Origin: Neurospora intermedia
Taxonomy: Eukaryota; Ascomycota; Sordariomycetes; Sordariales; Sordariaceae
DNA: 64,000 nucleotides
NCBI GenBank assembly: GCA_037102815.1
Contig: BTPP01000009.1
Coordinates: 62,001 to 126,000, forward strand
Direction of reading: 5' to 3'
The notes under the pieces were generated by a model that was not told the DNA's origin, ran no database searches, and saw only the letters and a program-made list of their open reading frames with translations. Both the position numbers and the translations under genes were made by a program. Below are positions 1 to 10,453 of the stretch, piece by piece (position 1 is the stretch's first letter; the number at the start of each line of letters is the position of its first letter).

Positions 1-870
1 AGTTATTGAAATTAAGAATATAGTTACTATCCCCTAGTAAGTACATTACTTACTAGCTACTAGTAAAACTACTATTTACTTCCTCTAACTATAATAATAA
101 GATTACTACTTTTAATGTATTGTAAAATTATTATATATAGTAAAGTTTTATAATTGTATTTTATAATAATATAAAGAGTAAATCGAGGGAGGATGTAGGC
201 GCTATTATACGGATTAATTACCGCTATATATACGGTCGCATTTATTAAGTAGCTAGGCAAGGTATTAGAAATACTATTTTAAGGCGCTTCGATTGCTTAT
301 ATTAAGTAAAAGTCGTATTAAAGAAGAGGCAAGGCAATTAGTAGTTTATTAAAGAGATTAAGAACTATTATAATTACCCTTTTAATGTTACTAACCTTAC
401 CGGTAATATTATTTATTAATAATAGATTCGTTATAATTATAAAGAAGGGATTAAAATAGTTGTAGAAAGGTTATTTAATATTATTAGAATAAGCGTTCGT
501 TAGATTATTTATTATTTAAGTAGTACTTTAAATTTTAACGAGGAAAATACCGTCGTTACTATCTAATACGTTGACTATAATAGTCTAATATTAAAATTAT
601 ATAATCTTCGAATCCCTATTATAATTTAGGAAGTCTATAATATTCAATACTATATTTATTATATAAAGTATAGTCTTTATACCTCGATTAAGATACTTAT
701 CGATTTATTAGAGTATAATAAGAACTTCTATAGTATTGAGTACTTTATTAATTATAATCCACTCTTTCCTAATTAGTAAAGGGTATTACGGGTGTTCTAG
801 ACTTTCGATTAGTGTATTGAAATATGGAAGAAAAATCCCTATATATTACTAGTAAATAATATGTATAAGG

Positions 871-1035
871 TATATAAATCCTCTCGTTTGGGAAACCGAC
901 TTTTTTTTATAAAATCGATTTCTTTAAAAAAAGTCGATTTTTTACAAAGAAATCGATTTTATAAAAAAAAGTCGGTTTCCCAAAAAAAAATCGGTTTGCC
1001 GTAGATTGTACGTAACTAACTATAGCTTTATATAA
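871..1035. mobile_element. MITE-like hairpin element inserted in the MULE relic
   Basis: Two perfect 39-bp inverted arms (887-925 and 946-984) flank a 20-nt loop. The arms begin TTTGGGAAACCGAC and end with the reverse complement. The hairpin lies in a roughly 160-bp piece that interrupts the MULE reading frame and is bordered by the direct repeat TATATAA (871-877 and 1029-1035). An alternative longer but imperfect 9-bp duplication overlaps these. It has no coding capacity. Shape, size and flanking repeat fit a miniature inverted-repeat or foldback DNA transposon. The arms are internal rather than terminal to the inserted piece, so the true ends are uncertain. Confidence 0.5.
887..984. repeat. 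Perfect 39-bp inverted repeat (hairpin)
   Basis: Left arm 887-925, loop 926-945, right arm 946-984. Base-by-base reading finds no mismatch over 39 bp. The motif ATCGATTTCTTT and its complement, and relatives of AAAAAGTCGATTTTTT, recur inside arms and loop, so the hairpin itself seems built from short internal repeats. Confidence 0.85.
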
Positions 1036-3550
1036 GTTAATTGCTTCAACCTCCCCCTCCTTAACGTTACTAGTATTAATATATTTAATTATAATTTTAA
1101 TATAGTATACGGTCTTTTAAATAGGGAGAGACAAGAAGACTTCTAATAGTAGTTTAATTATTTGAAGAAGCTTTAAGAGGATTACGAGATTCCTAACCCT
1201 ATAGTATTTATTACTAACTTTAATAGAGGATTTAAAAAGGCCGCTATTGCTACTTACTTAAACGTACTGTACTAATTCTATATATAGTACGTTATAAAGA
1301 ACGTAAATTACTATATTAAAAAGAAGTAGGTTTAATTAAGTAGTACCGAACTAGCTCCGACCGTTAATATATTAAATCCCCTGCTAATTATCCGGGATTT
1401 AGATAGCCGTAGCCCCAACCCCCTATTTTATATTACTCCAATCGATAGTAACGATAGTAACGGCAATAGTATTAATATTAACGAGTATATTAACAATAAT
1501 TTAGAGGAGGAGGATCCGGAAGAGGCCGACGATACTACTGCTATTAACCGCTTTATTTAATAATATAATAATAATTAAGGAGTTCGTAAAGTAATTAATA
1601 AGCTATTAATTAAAGTTATCGCTCTACGGTACTATAATATACTAGTCTTTAATCTAATTCGTCGATTTTATTAAGATATATATAAGGGATTTTAAACTAG
1701 GTAGAAGTAGGTAGTATATATTAATAATAAGGATTACTTTAAGCGGGTATAATATTTATTATACTACGAATTTAAAAGATAGATTTGTAAGTTAAACCCC
1801 TATTATTTCTATTATAAATCGTATATTTTTTTTGCCTACTATCTTTACTTATTCAATTAACGGCCTTTCATTACAACTCTACTAGCTTACTTCTATAAAT
1901 ATTATTTATTATAGATTAACGAATATAGTAACTACGTAATATCGAAGCTTAGAAATTATAGTATCCGGGCAAATAGTAGAATCGAATTTTTATATAAAGC
2001 TATTAAACGCTTATTTAAGAATCGACTCTCCTCTCTAGACCAATTATATAAGTATATACGAACTTCGTACCGCTCTCAACGAAAGAGATTTAAATCGAAA
2101 TCTATAGAAGTAAAATAATTATATTTCTATAAATATAAAAGAGTAGGGATATTTAACGATTTAGTATTGAAAGTATATTAACTATACTCTTTTTATTATT
2201 ATATTTATATATAGAACTAATCTCTTTTATATTCTTACCCTCCCTCCTTCTCTTACTCTTATATAGAAGTCTAATTAACTAACCTCCTTTTTTTTACTTA
2301 TAAGTAGCGCTATATACCTTTAAACTTCTATAGTACTAATATTGCTACGTATATAACGATTAGCTTAGAGACCCAACCTAAAACCTAAACGCTAATTATA
2401 AAAAGGTATTTACAATTCAATATAATTTACCTTATAAATACTTTATATTAAGGTTATTATAAATAGATCCCCTATTAGTACTAATAATAGAAAATATAGA
2501 TATATATTAATAATTAAAGTTAAATAGGCGTATTAGGTTAACCGAGGCTGAACAACGTACTTATACAATCTAAAACCCTATCGCCTTACTTAATCGCCGA
2601 CGTTAAACGGCTATCTCCGACCCGGACTTTATTAATTATATATGTAGAGTATTAGAATATAACTTTATAAACCCGGAAACTCTTAAACTACGAAAGTTTA
2701 AGGGTAATTAGGGACTACCTATTTAGCTTACCCAACCTACTAAGCTTATTAAGCCCGCGCCGGTCGATTATAACCGGTATAATAATTACCGCGTACTTTC
2801 TTATAATAAGCCTCCCCGCCGAATAATCTAGCGAGATACTTAGAGAAAGGGGAAAGCGCTAGCCCACTAGTACTAATCTCGTACTAGAGGAACTTAATAA
2901 CCTAATTAATAACCGAATTTTACTTAAAATAATATAAATTGTATTACTTAAAGTATTATAATTTAAATACTAGTACTAGCCGTACTAGCTGTACTAGCCG
3001 TATTAGTACCCCCTCCCTTAATACCGCGGACAATTCTAACTCCCTCATCCTCGCCTTTTTACCCCTTAATTCCCTTATAGCGAATTCTAATACCCTCTCC
3101 CTCTCTCCAACCTTAAGTCTAGTAGCAACTACCAATTTAATAATAACTATTATACGGACAAATACTAGCTCCTACCAACTCCAGTCAATTTAGTTATAGA
3201 CTACTAACTCTCATTAAACTTCAATATTAGAACGGTCCGCCGCCTTCTAACTAATAGTAAAGGGAGGGATAGGTTATACTAGCAACGCAATATAAGATAG
3301 TACCGCCTCTAGTACTACTAGTATATTTATAGGGATATATAAAGGGAGCTCTCTAACCGCCTCCCTAGTACTTATATAGCGGTAGGTATTAGAATTAGGG
3401 TAGGCACGTACATTCTAAGTAGTATATATAGTAATAAAGCTAGTAAAAGGAATAATAATATTACTAGCAACTACTGTATTAACTACGCTAGTAATAGATA
3501 ATAGATTAGATTAATCTCTTCTAAATAGCTTTACGTAAAAAATAATAACG

Positions 3551-4822
3551 ACGACGTAGATCTGGTAATGCGCGGGCATCGATTACGTGGCCTCAGTTGT
3601 GTGTGTGGTGGCTGGGCTGGGCGGCTGCGCTTACTCAGCGTTGTAAATATGGGTATACTAGCCATACACGCTTTTCATACTAGCCAGCTAAAGAATGCGC
3701 CTATCAACCCCGCAAACGGTCTGGCTCAGTCAATGCCTCCAGCGGTAACGGCAGCCATGTCTTGTTACCTATGTAGGTATCGGTACTTCCACAACCCGCG
3801 ACACTGATAGGGTGACATGGAGTCCACAAACAGGTGAGTATATGATTGGTCTGGAATTCACCCATTGACAAAAGCGAGTTGGAGAAGTTCCCCAAAATCA
3901 GCCTCCGGAGGTACAAAAGGGCGCGGCTCCCATCTCCCCTCGGCGGCCTTTGCAGGCCATGTCTCGCCTCTAAGTGAGCCGCCTCGAGTTTCATTGCTTC
4001 CCTAAAGTCGAACTCGCCCGACTGGACAACCGTCGCAATATTACTACACGCACAGAACTCTCAACCAGGACATCTCCGTGGCACCGGGTTACAGGCACAT
4101 TACATCACTTGTCAGTCACTCTCTCTAGACGATATACCAGCTTGAAGATGATCTCTTCCATACTGTACCTACATTGAATGCAGGTTGACATGGATATCGA
4201 AGTGCCGCCTACCTACCTCTAGGAACTGAATTGGCCCAAATCAACCTGACGGTTGTTGTACAGGTACATCGAGATCAGCTACAGTACAATCCTTTAGTTT
4301 GAGAGCTTGGACCACCCCTTCGTTCCGCCCCACAAGTGGTACCGCAAAGCTACCTGCGCTAGACCTGATCAGGACGTATTCCCCACTCTGAATCTTGCAG
4401 AGCTTCAGACCTAGGTCCAGCGAGGTCCAGGTCCCGCCAGGTCGATCGTGCAGTGAGTGGTCGCACTTCTACGTTCCATCTTCAATTGTCGCGACTCGCA
4501 GCAAAAGAACAAAACATCGATTACGGGCACCATACGACAAACCCACCACCACACCCTTCAACAACCAACACCGAAAATTGCACGCGCTTGTTGCGCTATG
4601 GGTTTACTCATCCTACCAAACACCCATCATCTACTTTCATCTCCTCAGGGAGCCCCGTTGTAAGTGGACAGCGAGCGAGCCTCCTCGGTGGCGCGTTGCC
4701 GTGGCCGGGTATGGATTGCGCCGGATCATGGTCGATGCTAACAAACACTCTTCTTAGTTGAGTCGCCACCTTTACACAATCGTCCGACCGATCGCACAGG
4801 CCGATAAGCCATATTCGCGACC
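3551..4822. other. Intergenic: upstream region of the CTD phosphatase gene
   Basis: GC-normal DNA between the RIP block and the fcp1 start. Several short open frames occur on both strands, but none has a recognisable domain, start context or sustained codon bias, so I call no gene. It probably holds the fcp1 promoter and 5' leader. A pair of CTACCTACCT-type microrepeats lies near 4207-4220; such motifs recur in other intergenic stretches of the island. Confidence 0.5.
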
Positions 4823-7441
4823 ATGGTCAAAACAATCCAGCTGGGAAGCCGGCTGCGGTACCCCATCACCATCACCAAGCTCTACAAGGAACCCAACCAG
4901 CCCATCAAGAAAAAGGAAGCGCTCTTCCAGTACTCGTTCAAATGGAAGCGCACCGTCGGCGACAACATCCGCGGAGAGACATGGGAAGCCGAAGAAACCA
5001 CCTACGCCGACTGGAGTTCGCCCTCAGACGGCGAGCTCAAGTCATGGAAGATCCGGGTCGGCCAAGAAATCTCCCGAGATCAAGACTGCATGGTCGTCAA
5101 GGAGTCGTGCTCCCATGATGTCCAGTTTGGCGGCCTCTGCGCCATCTGTGGCAAGGACATGACTGAGGTCAACTGGGCCGCCGAGTCCCGCGACATGGAC
5201 CGCGCCCCCATCAACATGGTGCACGACCAGACACACCTCACCGTCAGCGAGACGCAGGCCCAAAAGACCGAGAACGCCCTCCAGCGCCGTCTGCTCCAGC
5301 ACCGCAAGCTCAGCTTGGTCGTCGATCTGGACCAGACCATCATCCACGCTTGCATCGACCCGACCGTTGGCGAGTGGCAGAAGGACCCGTCCAATCCCAA
5401 CTACCCATCCGTCCGCAACGTCAAGTCCTTCCAGCTGGACGATGGCCCCCGCGGCGTCGCCAACAACTGCTGGTACTACATCAAAATGCGGCCAGGCCTC
5501 GAGGACTTTCTCAAAAAGATCTCAACCATGTACGAGCTACACGTCTACACCATGGGCACTCGCGCCTACGCCCAGAATGTGGCGCGCATCGTCGATCCCG
5601 ACAAGAAGCTGTTTGGCAATCGGGTCATCAGCCGCGACGAGAACGGCAACATGTACGCCAAGAGCCTACAGCGGTTGTTCCCCGTCAGCACCAAGATGGT
5701 GGTGATCATTGATGATCGGGCGGACGTGTGGCCGCGCAACAGGCCCAATCTGATCAAGGTCTCGCCATATGACTTCTTCAAGGGAATTGGTGATATCAAC
5801 TCTGGGTTTCTGCCGAAGCAACAGGGTCTGCTTACTCCGAGTGCGGCGGCGACCACGAATGGTGGTTTGGCGCGCATTGCACCGGCGCCATCTCCCGACA
5901 AGGAGGACAGCACCACGATGGAGCCGCCGCTGGAGAAAGCCCTCGAAGAGCAGGAAAAGACGCTAGAAAAACAGATCAAAGACAGGCCTTTGCAAGCGCT
6001 GCAAGAGCAGCAAGACAAACAAGATGAAGCAGCCGAGAGGGCATCCGCCACCCCAGAAAACGGCAATACCGAGTCCACCACCCCTCCACCCCCTCATCAC
6101 CGGCACCAGGTTCTGCAAGACGACGACCGGGAACTCGCCTTTCTCGAGAACCACCTCACAGCCCTCCACAAATCCTTTTTCCAAGCTTACGAGCAGAACC
6201 GCCTTTCCCAACCCTCCTCCTCCCCATCCTCGCTCGACACTCAATCCATCCCGGACGTAGGCTCCATCCTCACCACGCTTAAAGCTCAAGCGCTCAGTGG
6301 ATGTAAAATCGTCCTCTCCGGGATTGTTCCGATAGGAATGGACGTCTACCGCTCCGAAATTGGGTTGCAAGTTGCCAGCTTTGGAGCCGAATTGCGCAGC
6401 TCCGTGACGCGAGACGTGACGCACTTGGTAGTCAGCTCCCAGAGGCCACGGACGAAGAAGGTCAGACAGGCAATACGCTACCTGCCCAAAATCAAGATCG
6501 TCAACCAGGACTGGCTGGCAGCGTGTTTCTCGGAATGGAGGGTGGTGGAGGAAGGGCCCTATCTCATCGAAGGATTGGAGGATGCGCAAAAGAAGTTGAA
6601 CGAAAAGATTCAGGACGCCGAGGCGACAGAGACGGTGAGCGATGCTGATGATACAGACAGCGGAAATGCGCCGCCGGGGAAAAAGAGGATCCTGAGGTTG
6701 AAGTCGCCACCGAGAGTTCGGTTCGCCACCGCCGCTAGCACTGGGAACGACGAGGACGAGGATGAGGACGAGGAGGACTCGGATTCGGGTGGAGATGATG
6801 AAGACGAGGATGAGGATATGGATGAGGAGCTCGAGGCGTTCAAGCCAACGGATGCTGATGGACAATTAAGCCCTATTGATGGGCTAAAGACGTTCAATTG
6901 GGGTAGCGCGGATGAAGAGTTGGCAGAATTTCTTGAATCTGGTTCGGACGACGAGGAGGAGGAGGAGGAGGAGGAGGAAGATGAAGATGACGATGAAGAT
7001 GGCGACAACGTAAATGGCGAGGACGATGAGGAGGCACCCGCCCAGGCAACGACAAACATAACCACAACCAGCTCGTCCTACGAACAATTACTGGCCGCCC
7101 AAGGCACTGCGCCCTCAACAAAACGCAAAGCGGACGACGAGGAAGAAGAAGAAAGTCATAAACGCCGGAAATCCCTCCTTGGTCCCGGTCCCTCCTCGCT
7201 TAGAAACGAGCTGAAGGATGAGGACGTTGAGGCTCCAACTGCGGAGATGGAAGCCCAGGCTGCCCAGGATAATCAGGATGCCCACGATGCAGATGACCTG
7301 GACAAGGAATTTGAGGAGCTGGATGAGGAGGCCTTGGAGGCGGATTTCCTGGCGATGGATGATGGCGACGGGGACGAGGCACAAGGGCAACCAGTGGACG
7401 GGGATGGAACGGGGAATGGAGGTGTTGATGAGAATGGCTAG
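4823..7441 (+). CDS. fcp1: RNA polymerase II CTD phosphatase Fcp1
   Basis: Single-exon gene of 872 residues. Fcp1 dephosphorylates Ser2/Ser5 of the Rpb1 C-terminal heptads in the nucleus, recycling polymerase II after transcription; it is essential in yeasts. Seen: an N-terminal region with a possible Cys/His cluster (C96, H98, C106, C109). Then comes the FCPH phosphatase domain, about residues 155-330, with the DxDxT nucleophile loop DLDQT (D168, D170, T172) and the second acidic motif DDRADVW at 297-303. A BRCT domain lies at about 488-585. A long tail from about 610 is rich in Asp/Glu runs, like the acidic C terminus of Fcp1 that contacts TFIIF. Length is close to other filamentous-fungal Fcp1 proteins. 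The start at 4823 has a good context (ACCATGG) and directly precedes conserved sequence. Key residues are intact. Small CTD phosphatases lack the BRCT domain, so Fcp1 is the clear choice. Confidence 0.95.
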   Translation: MVKTIQLGSRLRYPITITKLYKEPNQPIKKKEALFQYSFKWKRTVGDNIRGETWEAEETTYADWSSPSDGELKSWKIRVGQEISRDQDCMVVKESCSHDVQFGGLCAICGKDMTEVNWAAESRDMDRAPINMVHDQTHLTVSETQAQKTENALQRRLLQHRKLSLVVDLDQTIIHACIDPTVGEWQKDPSNPNYPSVRNVKSFQLDDGPRGVANNCWYYIKMRPGLEDFLKKISTMYELHVYTMGTRAYAQNVARIVDPDKKLFGNRVISRDENGNMYAKSLQRLFPVSTKMVVIIDDRADVWPRNRPNLIKVSPYDFFKGIGDINSGFLPKQQGLLTPSAAATTNGGLARIAPAPSPDKEDSTTMEPPLEKALEEQEKTLEKQIKDRPLQALQEQQDKQDEAAERASATPENGNTESTTPPPPHHRHQVLQDDDRELAFLENHLTALHKSFFQAYEQNRLSQPSSSPSSLDTQSIPDVGSILTTLKAQALSGCKIVLSGIVPIGMDVYRSEIGLQVASFGAELRSSVTRDVTHLVVSSQRPRTKKVRQAIRYLPKIKIVNQDWLAACFSEWRVVEEGPYLIEGLEDAQKKLNEKIQDAEATETVSDADDTDSGNAPPGKKRILRLKSPPRVRFATAASTGNDEDEDEDEEDSDSGGDDEDEDEDMDEELEAFKPTDADGQLSPIDGLKTFNWGSADEELAEFLESGSDDEEEEEEEEEDEDDDEDGDNVNGEDDEEAPAQATTNITTTSSSYEQLLAAQGTAPSTKRKADDEEEEESHKRRKSLLGPGPSSLRNELKDEDVEAPTAEMEAQAAQDNQDAHDADDLDKEFEELDEEALEADFLAMDDGDGDEAQGQPVDGDGTGNGGVDENG

Positions 7442-8192
7442 GAGCAAATCTGAAATTTGGACGAGAATTGATAACTATGGGAATACGTACAGTATTGGTA
7501 ATGTTCTGTAATGTGTAACCTAAGGTATAGTAGTGATGAGATCCTCCCGTGTGCTTGTAAGGTACCTAGGTAGGTACCTACCTCTGTTTTGGATTATGAT
7601 GCAAGGTGTAAATGAGGCCAAGTTGTGGTGTGCATCCATCCATCAGGCGTTCAAGGGTCGGGTGTGGTTACTATCTTATGGACATTTTGTAGCATCTATC
7701 ACTTCATTTCTGTTACTATGATTTCAATACTTGGTTGTCGTTGATTGTGGTGATGAAACTTCCATAAAGCCGTCTACAAATGCTGCTAACATCCCGGGGG
7801 TGCACCAACCACTATCATCTGTTAGCGCGCTACCGCCTTACGTAATCTCACACAACTAAGCAGCCGCCCCCTCCCAATGGAGCTCCAGGCTCGCTGACAC
7901 CTTCCCCGGCTGCTGCCGCGGCGGGCGGCACAACCTCAACAGGGCTGGCTGCCAATTGAAGCTCAAGTTGATTTCGTCCGTCGCAACGAAGCGTTTCTAC
8001 ATCACTTGTTCCACTCTCCTCCTCAGAGCTCCGCCCGACTCCTGTCCCCTCGACAACTCCCACCGACCGATCGAGCACGGTAGACATAGCAGGCGATTGA
8101 TTATTTGATCGAAGCGAAAAGCTCATCGAGCGGGGCGCAAGCGACCGAGCAAGAGGAACACAGAACTCTCGAACCCACACGATTAGCCCAAC
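7442..8192. other. Intergenic between fcp1 and the NDUFA13 gene
   Basis: Holds the 3' end of fcp1 and the promoter/5' leader of the next gene. At about 7562-7586 there is a nested palindromic microrepeat built from GGTACCTAGGTAGGTACC. I see no gene here; the open frames in it lack domains and codon bias. Confidence 0.5.
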
Positions 8193-9515
8193 ATGCCTCA
8201 GGATATGCCCCCCGCTGGCGGCTACGATGCCGTTCAGTACAAGGTGGGTCTGCTCTTTTCTTGCTCTTTGTTTCAGCTGGCAATGGACAAGGCGCGATAC
8301 GACGGATAAGGTACACTCGACCACTGGGGACCGTCTTCGGCAGAGGAAAACAAAATGTGGACGAGGGTAAGAGGAGGGTAACGAAGTAACGAGGAATCGG
8401 AGCGTTGGAAGGCTGGTGGACAACAACCGGTGGAGTGCTGCTCGAGTCATGTCATCCCCAGGCCTATACTGGCCCTGACTCCCAAGTCGAAGAACTGCGC
8501 AGCGACCTGCGCCGACAAACAAGAATACGGATTGATGGGTCAGAAAATATCAATGCGAAACCACCGTCTTGGGAAAGGAAGAATATCGCAACATGCTCCA
8601 AGTCGCTATGTCGGACCTTGAAGATGGAGTCCCTCCCCGACCAGGATGCGTGGCCTTCGAACTGTTCCTGGAATCCGGGGAAGTGGGTTACGCTGTGGGG
8701 ACTGGGGACAAGAACATGGAGCTGCTCGAAATGTGCGAGGCCTTCGGGAACAACAACCGACATACGATTCGCAGCCAGCAAGTTCATGATTGCCTACGGT
8801 TCTGCCCTTGGTGGTGTCCAGCTGTTGTGACCAGAGGGCTGCGCCGTGCGAAGAGATCGGAAACGTTGCCTGAGCTGGAAAATATCGGAAACTCTCTCGC
8901 GGCCCCGACCTCGTACTCAGTGTCGTCCTTCGCGTCATTTAAGCACCGTCTCCACGTAGAGGCGTCTGCGAGCTGTTTCGTTTCGTGGAGTTAGAGGAAC
9001 CTGAAACTGACTATGACTTTCAGCGCAACCTCCCGCCTAGCGCCTTCAAGCCCAAGACCTTGCTTGCCTTTGGTGGGTTGATTATGGTTTACGGCTGGTA
9101 TCATCTCTTTCACGGTATCCGTGAGCAAAGGTACTTTACCCCCAAATTCTCCCATGATGTCTCTGTCGCCATCTCTCTCCCATCCCTTTCCTTTTCCCTC
9201 TCCTTTTCCCTCTCCTTTTCCCTCTCCTTTTCCCTCTCCTTTTCCCTCTCCGTTTCCCTCTCCGTTTCCCTTACACACCAGCCTGCTCACCTGACTATTC
9301 ACACTAGAGAACTCGCGCGTGAGAAGATGTGGTCCCGCATCCACCTGATCCCCGCCCTCCAAGCCGAAGAGGACCGCGATCTCGTCCGTCGTCACTTGGC
9401 TGACGTCCAGCGCGAGAAGGAGCTGCTCGGAGACAAGGCCGTCAAGGCTTACCACTCAGACAGATATGTCCGTCCTACTTTTGCAATTACTCCCGGGAAG
9501 ATCATCAAAGATTAG
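8193..9515 (+). CDS. NDUFA13: NADH:ubiquinone oxidoreductase subunit NDUFA13 (GRIM-19)
   Basis: Accessory subunit of mitochondrial complex I, anchored by one membrane helix in the inner membrane. Three exons are inferred: 8193-8243, 9024-9130 and 9308-9515, giving 121 residues. Exon 1 encodes MPQDMPPAGGYDAVQYK and exon 2 opens RNLPPSAF; the join recreates the family motif Q-D-M-P-P-x-G-G-Y...Y-K-R-N-L-P. Splice sites are GTGGGT...CAG and GTACTT...TAG, and a CTGAC branch site precedes the first acceptor. The membrane helix is about residues 29-46 (LLAFGGLIMVYGWYHLFH), followed by the conserved REQRELAREK helix and a charged coiled C-terminal part. There is no cleavable presequence, as usual for this subunit. 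Fungal members are shorter than the 144-residue human protein. Intron 1 is unusually long (780 bp) and intron 2 carries a pyrimidine tandem repeat. Confidence 0.93.
9188..9275 (+). repeat. Pyrimidine-rich tandem repeat in intron 2 of NDUFA13
   Basis: About seven tandem copies of a 12-bp unit, TTTTCCCTCTCC, the last two changed to a variant with G. The array lies wholly inside the second intron and leaves the coding frame untouched. It makes one strand almost pure pyrimidine over about 85 nt, which can bind splicing factors or slip during replication. Confidence 0.9.
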
Positions 9516-9745
9516 ATGTCGACCGACTTGGAGGAAGAAGTGCCGAGAATGTAGGAATGGTGATGGGAGGAACACAGGACTCCCCAGCTGGTTGTTGGCG
9601 GTTGGCTGCACCGAGATGAGGTATTTGCCTGGTTCAAAATGAAGGGATAGAATAAACTTAGACGAGAAAGCAAACAGTGTGTTGAGGTAATGACAGGTTA
9701 TGCGGTCTGAGACTCCGGTTCTTTTGACATATATGTCCCTGAGTC
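9516..9745. promoter_or_regulatory. 3' flank of NDUFA13
   Basis: Short stretch between the NDUFA13 stop and the end of the next open frame on the opposite strand. AATAAA occurs at about 9651-9656, about 140 bp past the stop, and could serve as a polyadenylation signal. Nothing else is seen. Confidence 0.3.
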
Positions 9746-10207
9746 CTATCCTTCATGAGACAGAAGATCGTACCTAGCAATGATTTTGTTAGCTCGGGTC
9801 TCCATTTGGCGAGCAACCACGTAGATGTTCAAATTTGCATCGTCGTCAATGCCAGGGTTTCCATAGATAACTGTCATTATGTTTTCACCAATGTTGCGTG
9901 CTCTTCGTGTTTGGAAACTTTTAATCATGAAGTTTAGCTTCAAGGTATCACTGGGTAGCGCATATCTACCTCTAGCCACAAATTCTCGCAGCTTGATCTG
10001 ACACATGAGTGCCGTGGCGATCCATGTGTGGATCGAAAGTGCTATAACCATTTTACTCAACAACATGATGACCGCGGCTGTAAGATGAGGAGGTACGAAA
10101 GGGTCAGAGGCACTTCCAGCCTTGATGAGTAGAAGTAGACTTGTAAGATAGAGGTACCAGCAGAGGGACTTCTCCATCATTGCTTGTACCTCGCAGCGTC
10201 CTCTCAA
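9746..10207 (-). CDS. Possible small membrane protein, unrecognised
   Basis: Open frame of 153 residues on the minus strand between NDUFA13 and chl1. I do not recognise it. Two or three hydrophobic stretches are visible: residues about 15-29 (LCWYLYLTSLLLLIK) and about 44-70 (AVIMLLSKMVIALSIHTWIATAL), followed by a basic, soluble-looking C-terminal half with several Arg/Lys pairs. A later Met at residue 10 or 11 could be the real start. Codon use lacks the strong C-ending bias of the neighbouring genes, so it is either a weakly expressed gene, the last exon of something longer whose upstream exons I cannot see, or chance. The layout (hydrophobic hairpin, then a conserved-looking polar tail) resembles the C-terminal part of some fungal DUF-type membrane proteins, but this is only an impression. 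Confidence 0.35.
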   Translation of the reverse strand: MRGRCEVQAMMEKSLCWYLYLTSLLLLIKAGSASDPFVPPHLTAAVIMLLSKMVIALSIHTWIATALMCQIKLREFVARGRYALPSDTLKLNFMIKSFQTRRARNIGENIMTVIYGNPGIDDDANLNIYVVARQMETRANKIIARYDLLSHEG

Positions 10208-10453
10208 ACAGCGAGATCGTTAACTGAACAAACGAACAGCCATCCATCCCAGTGCCGTGCCGATTTCACTCCGCCTGCAACGGAAGCTCACGCTCAAACG
10301 TGACTTCCTCGTGTCCCAGAAGTGGCTACCTACCTAGGCAACTCACCTACCCAACCAACATAACATTTCCTTGCCATTCCCAAGAACTTTACAACAAGCA
10401 TTCACCCTTGTCTGCTCAACAAAGAACTAGAGGCAACTTCCGCCCGCACCTCC
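10208..10453. other. Intergenic, 3' side of chl1
   Basis: About 245 bp between the small open frame and the chl1 stop. It contains CTACCTACCTAGG-type microrepeats near 10327-10340 like those elsewhere in the island. No gene is seen. Confidence 0.4.

Larger units (their letters stand above)
400..2200 (+). pseudogene. RIP-decayed Mutator-like (MULE) transposase relic
   Basis: Translating the + strand gives recognisable pieces of a MULE/FAR1-type transposase in several frames with many stops. Around 800-870 is a reading resembling IEIWKKNP then a YK motif, the usual lead-in to the catalytic core. After an inserted hairpin element, about 1036-1130 reads NCFNLPLLNV and continues to an RQEDF-like stretch. 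About 1175-1320 reads EDYEIPNPIVFITNF, then a piece like the family's W-H-V-I-K-N-V segment followed by an acidic stretch near 1500-1550. The C-terminal part to about 2.2 kb is weaker. Nearly all stops fit C-to-T or G-to-A change, as RIP makes. Terminal inverted repeats were not identified, so the ends are approximate. It is certainly non-functional. Family call is by eye from motif order. Confidence 0.6.
1..3550. other. AT-rich, RIP-mutated block left of the gene island
   Basis: This stretch is very AT-rich, dominated by TA/AT steps, with few CpA or TpG dinucleotides while CpG persists; that is the expected product of repeat-induced point mutation acting on CpA. It holds no intact gene. Protein-like readings broken by stops occur on the + strand and are recognisable as a MULE transposase relic between about 0.4 and 2.2 kb (listed separately). 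From about 2.2 to 3.55 kb I see only decayed sequence that I cannot assign. Composition changes abruptly to GC-normal near 3550. Confidence 0.8.

Noticed and set aside
4395-4761. Overlapping open frames of 68-120 codons upstream of fcp1
   Set aside because: Three frames are open at once, none has a domain or codon bias, and the stretch is best read as fcp1 leader.
6610-7447. Long minus-strand frames opposite the fcp1 tail
   Set aside because: They are mirror readings of the Asp/Glu-rich coding repeats, giving poly-Ser or poly-Leu; no independent signal.
8405-8994. Open frames inside intron 1 of NDUFA13
   Set aside because: No domain, frames on both strands, and splice signals place the stretch in an intron.
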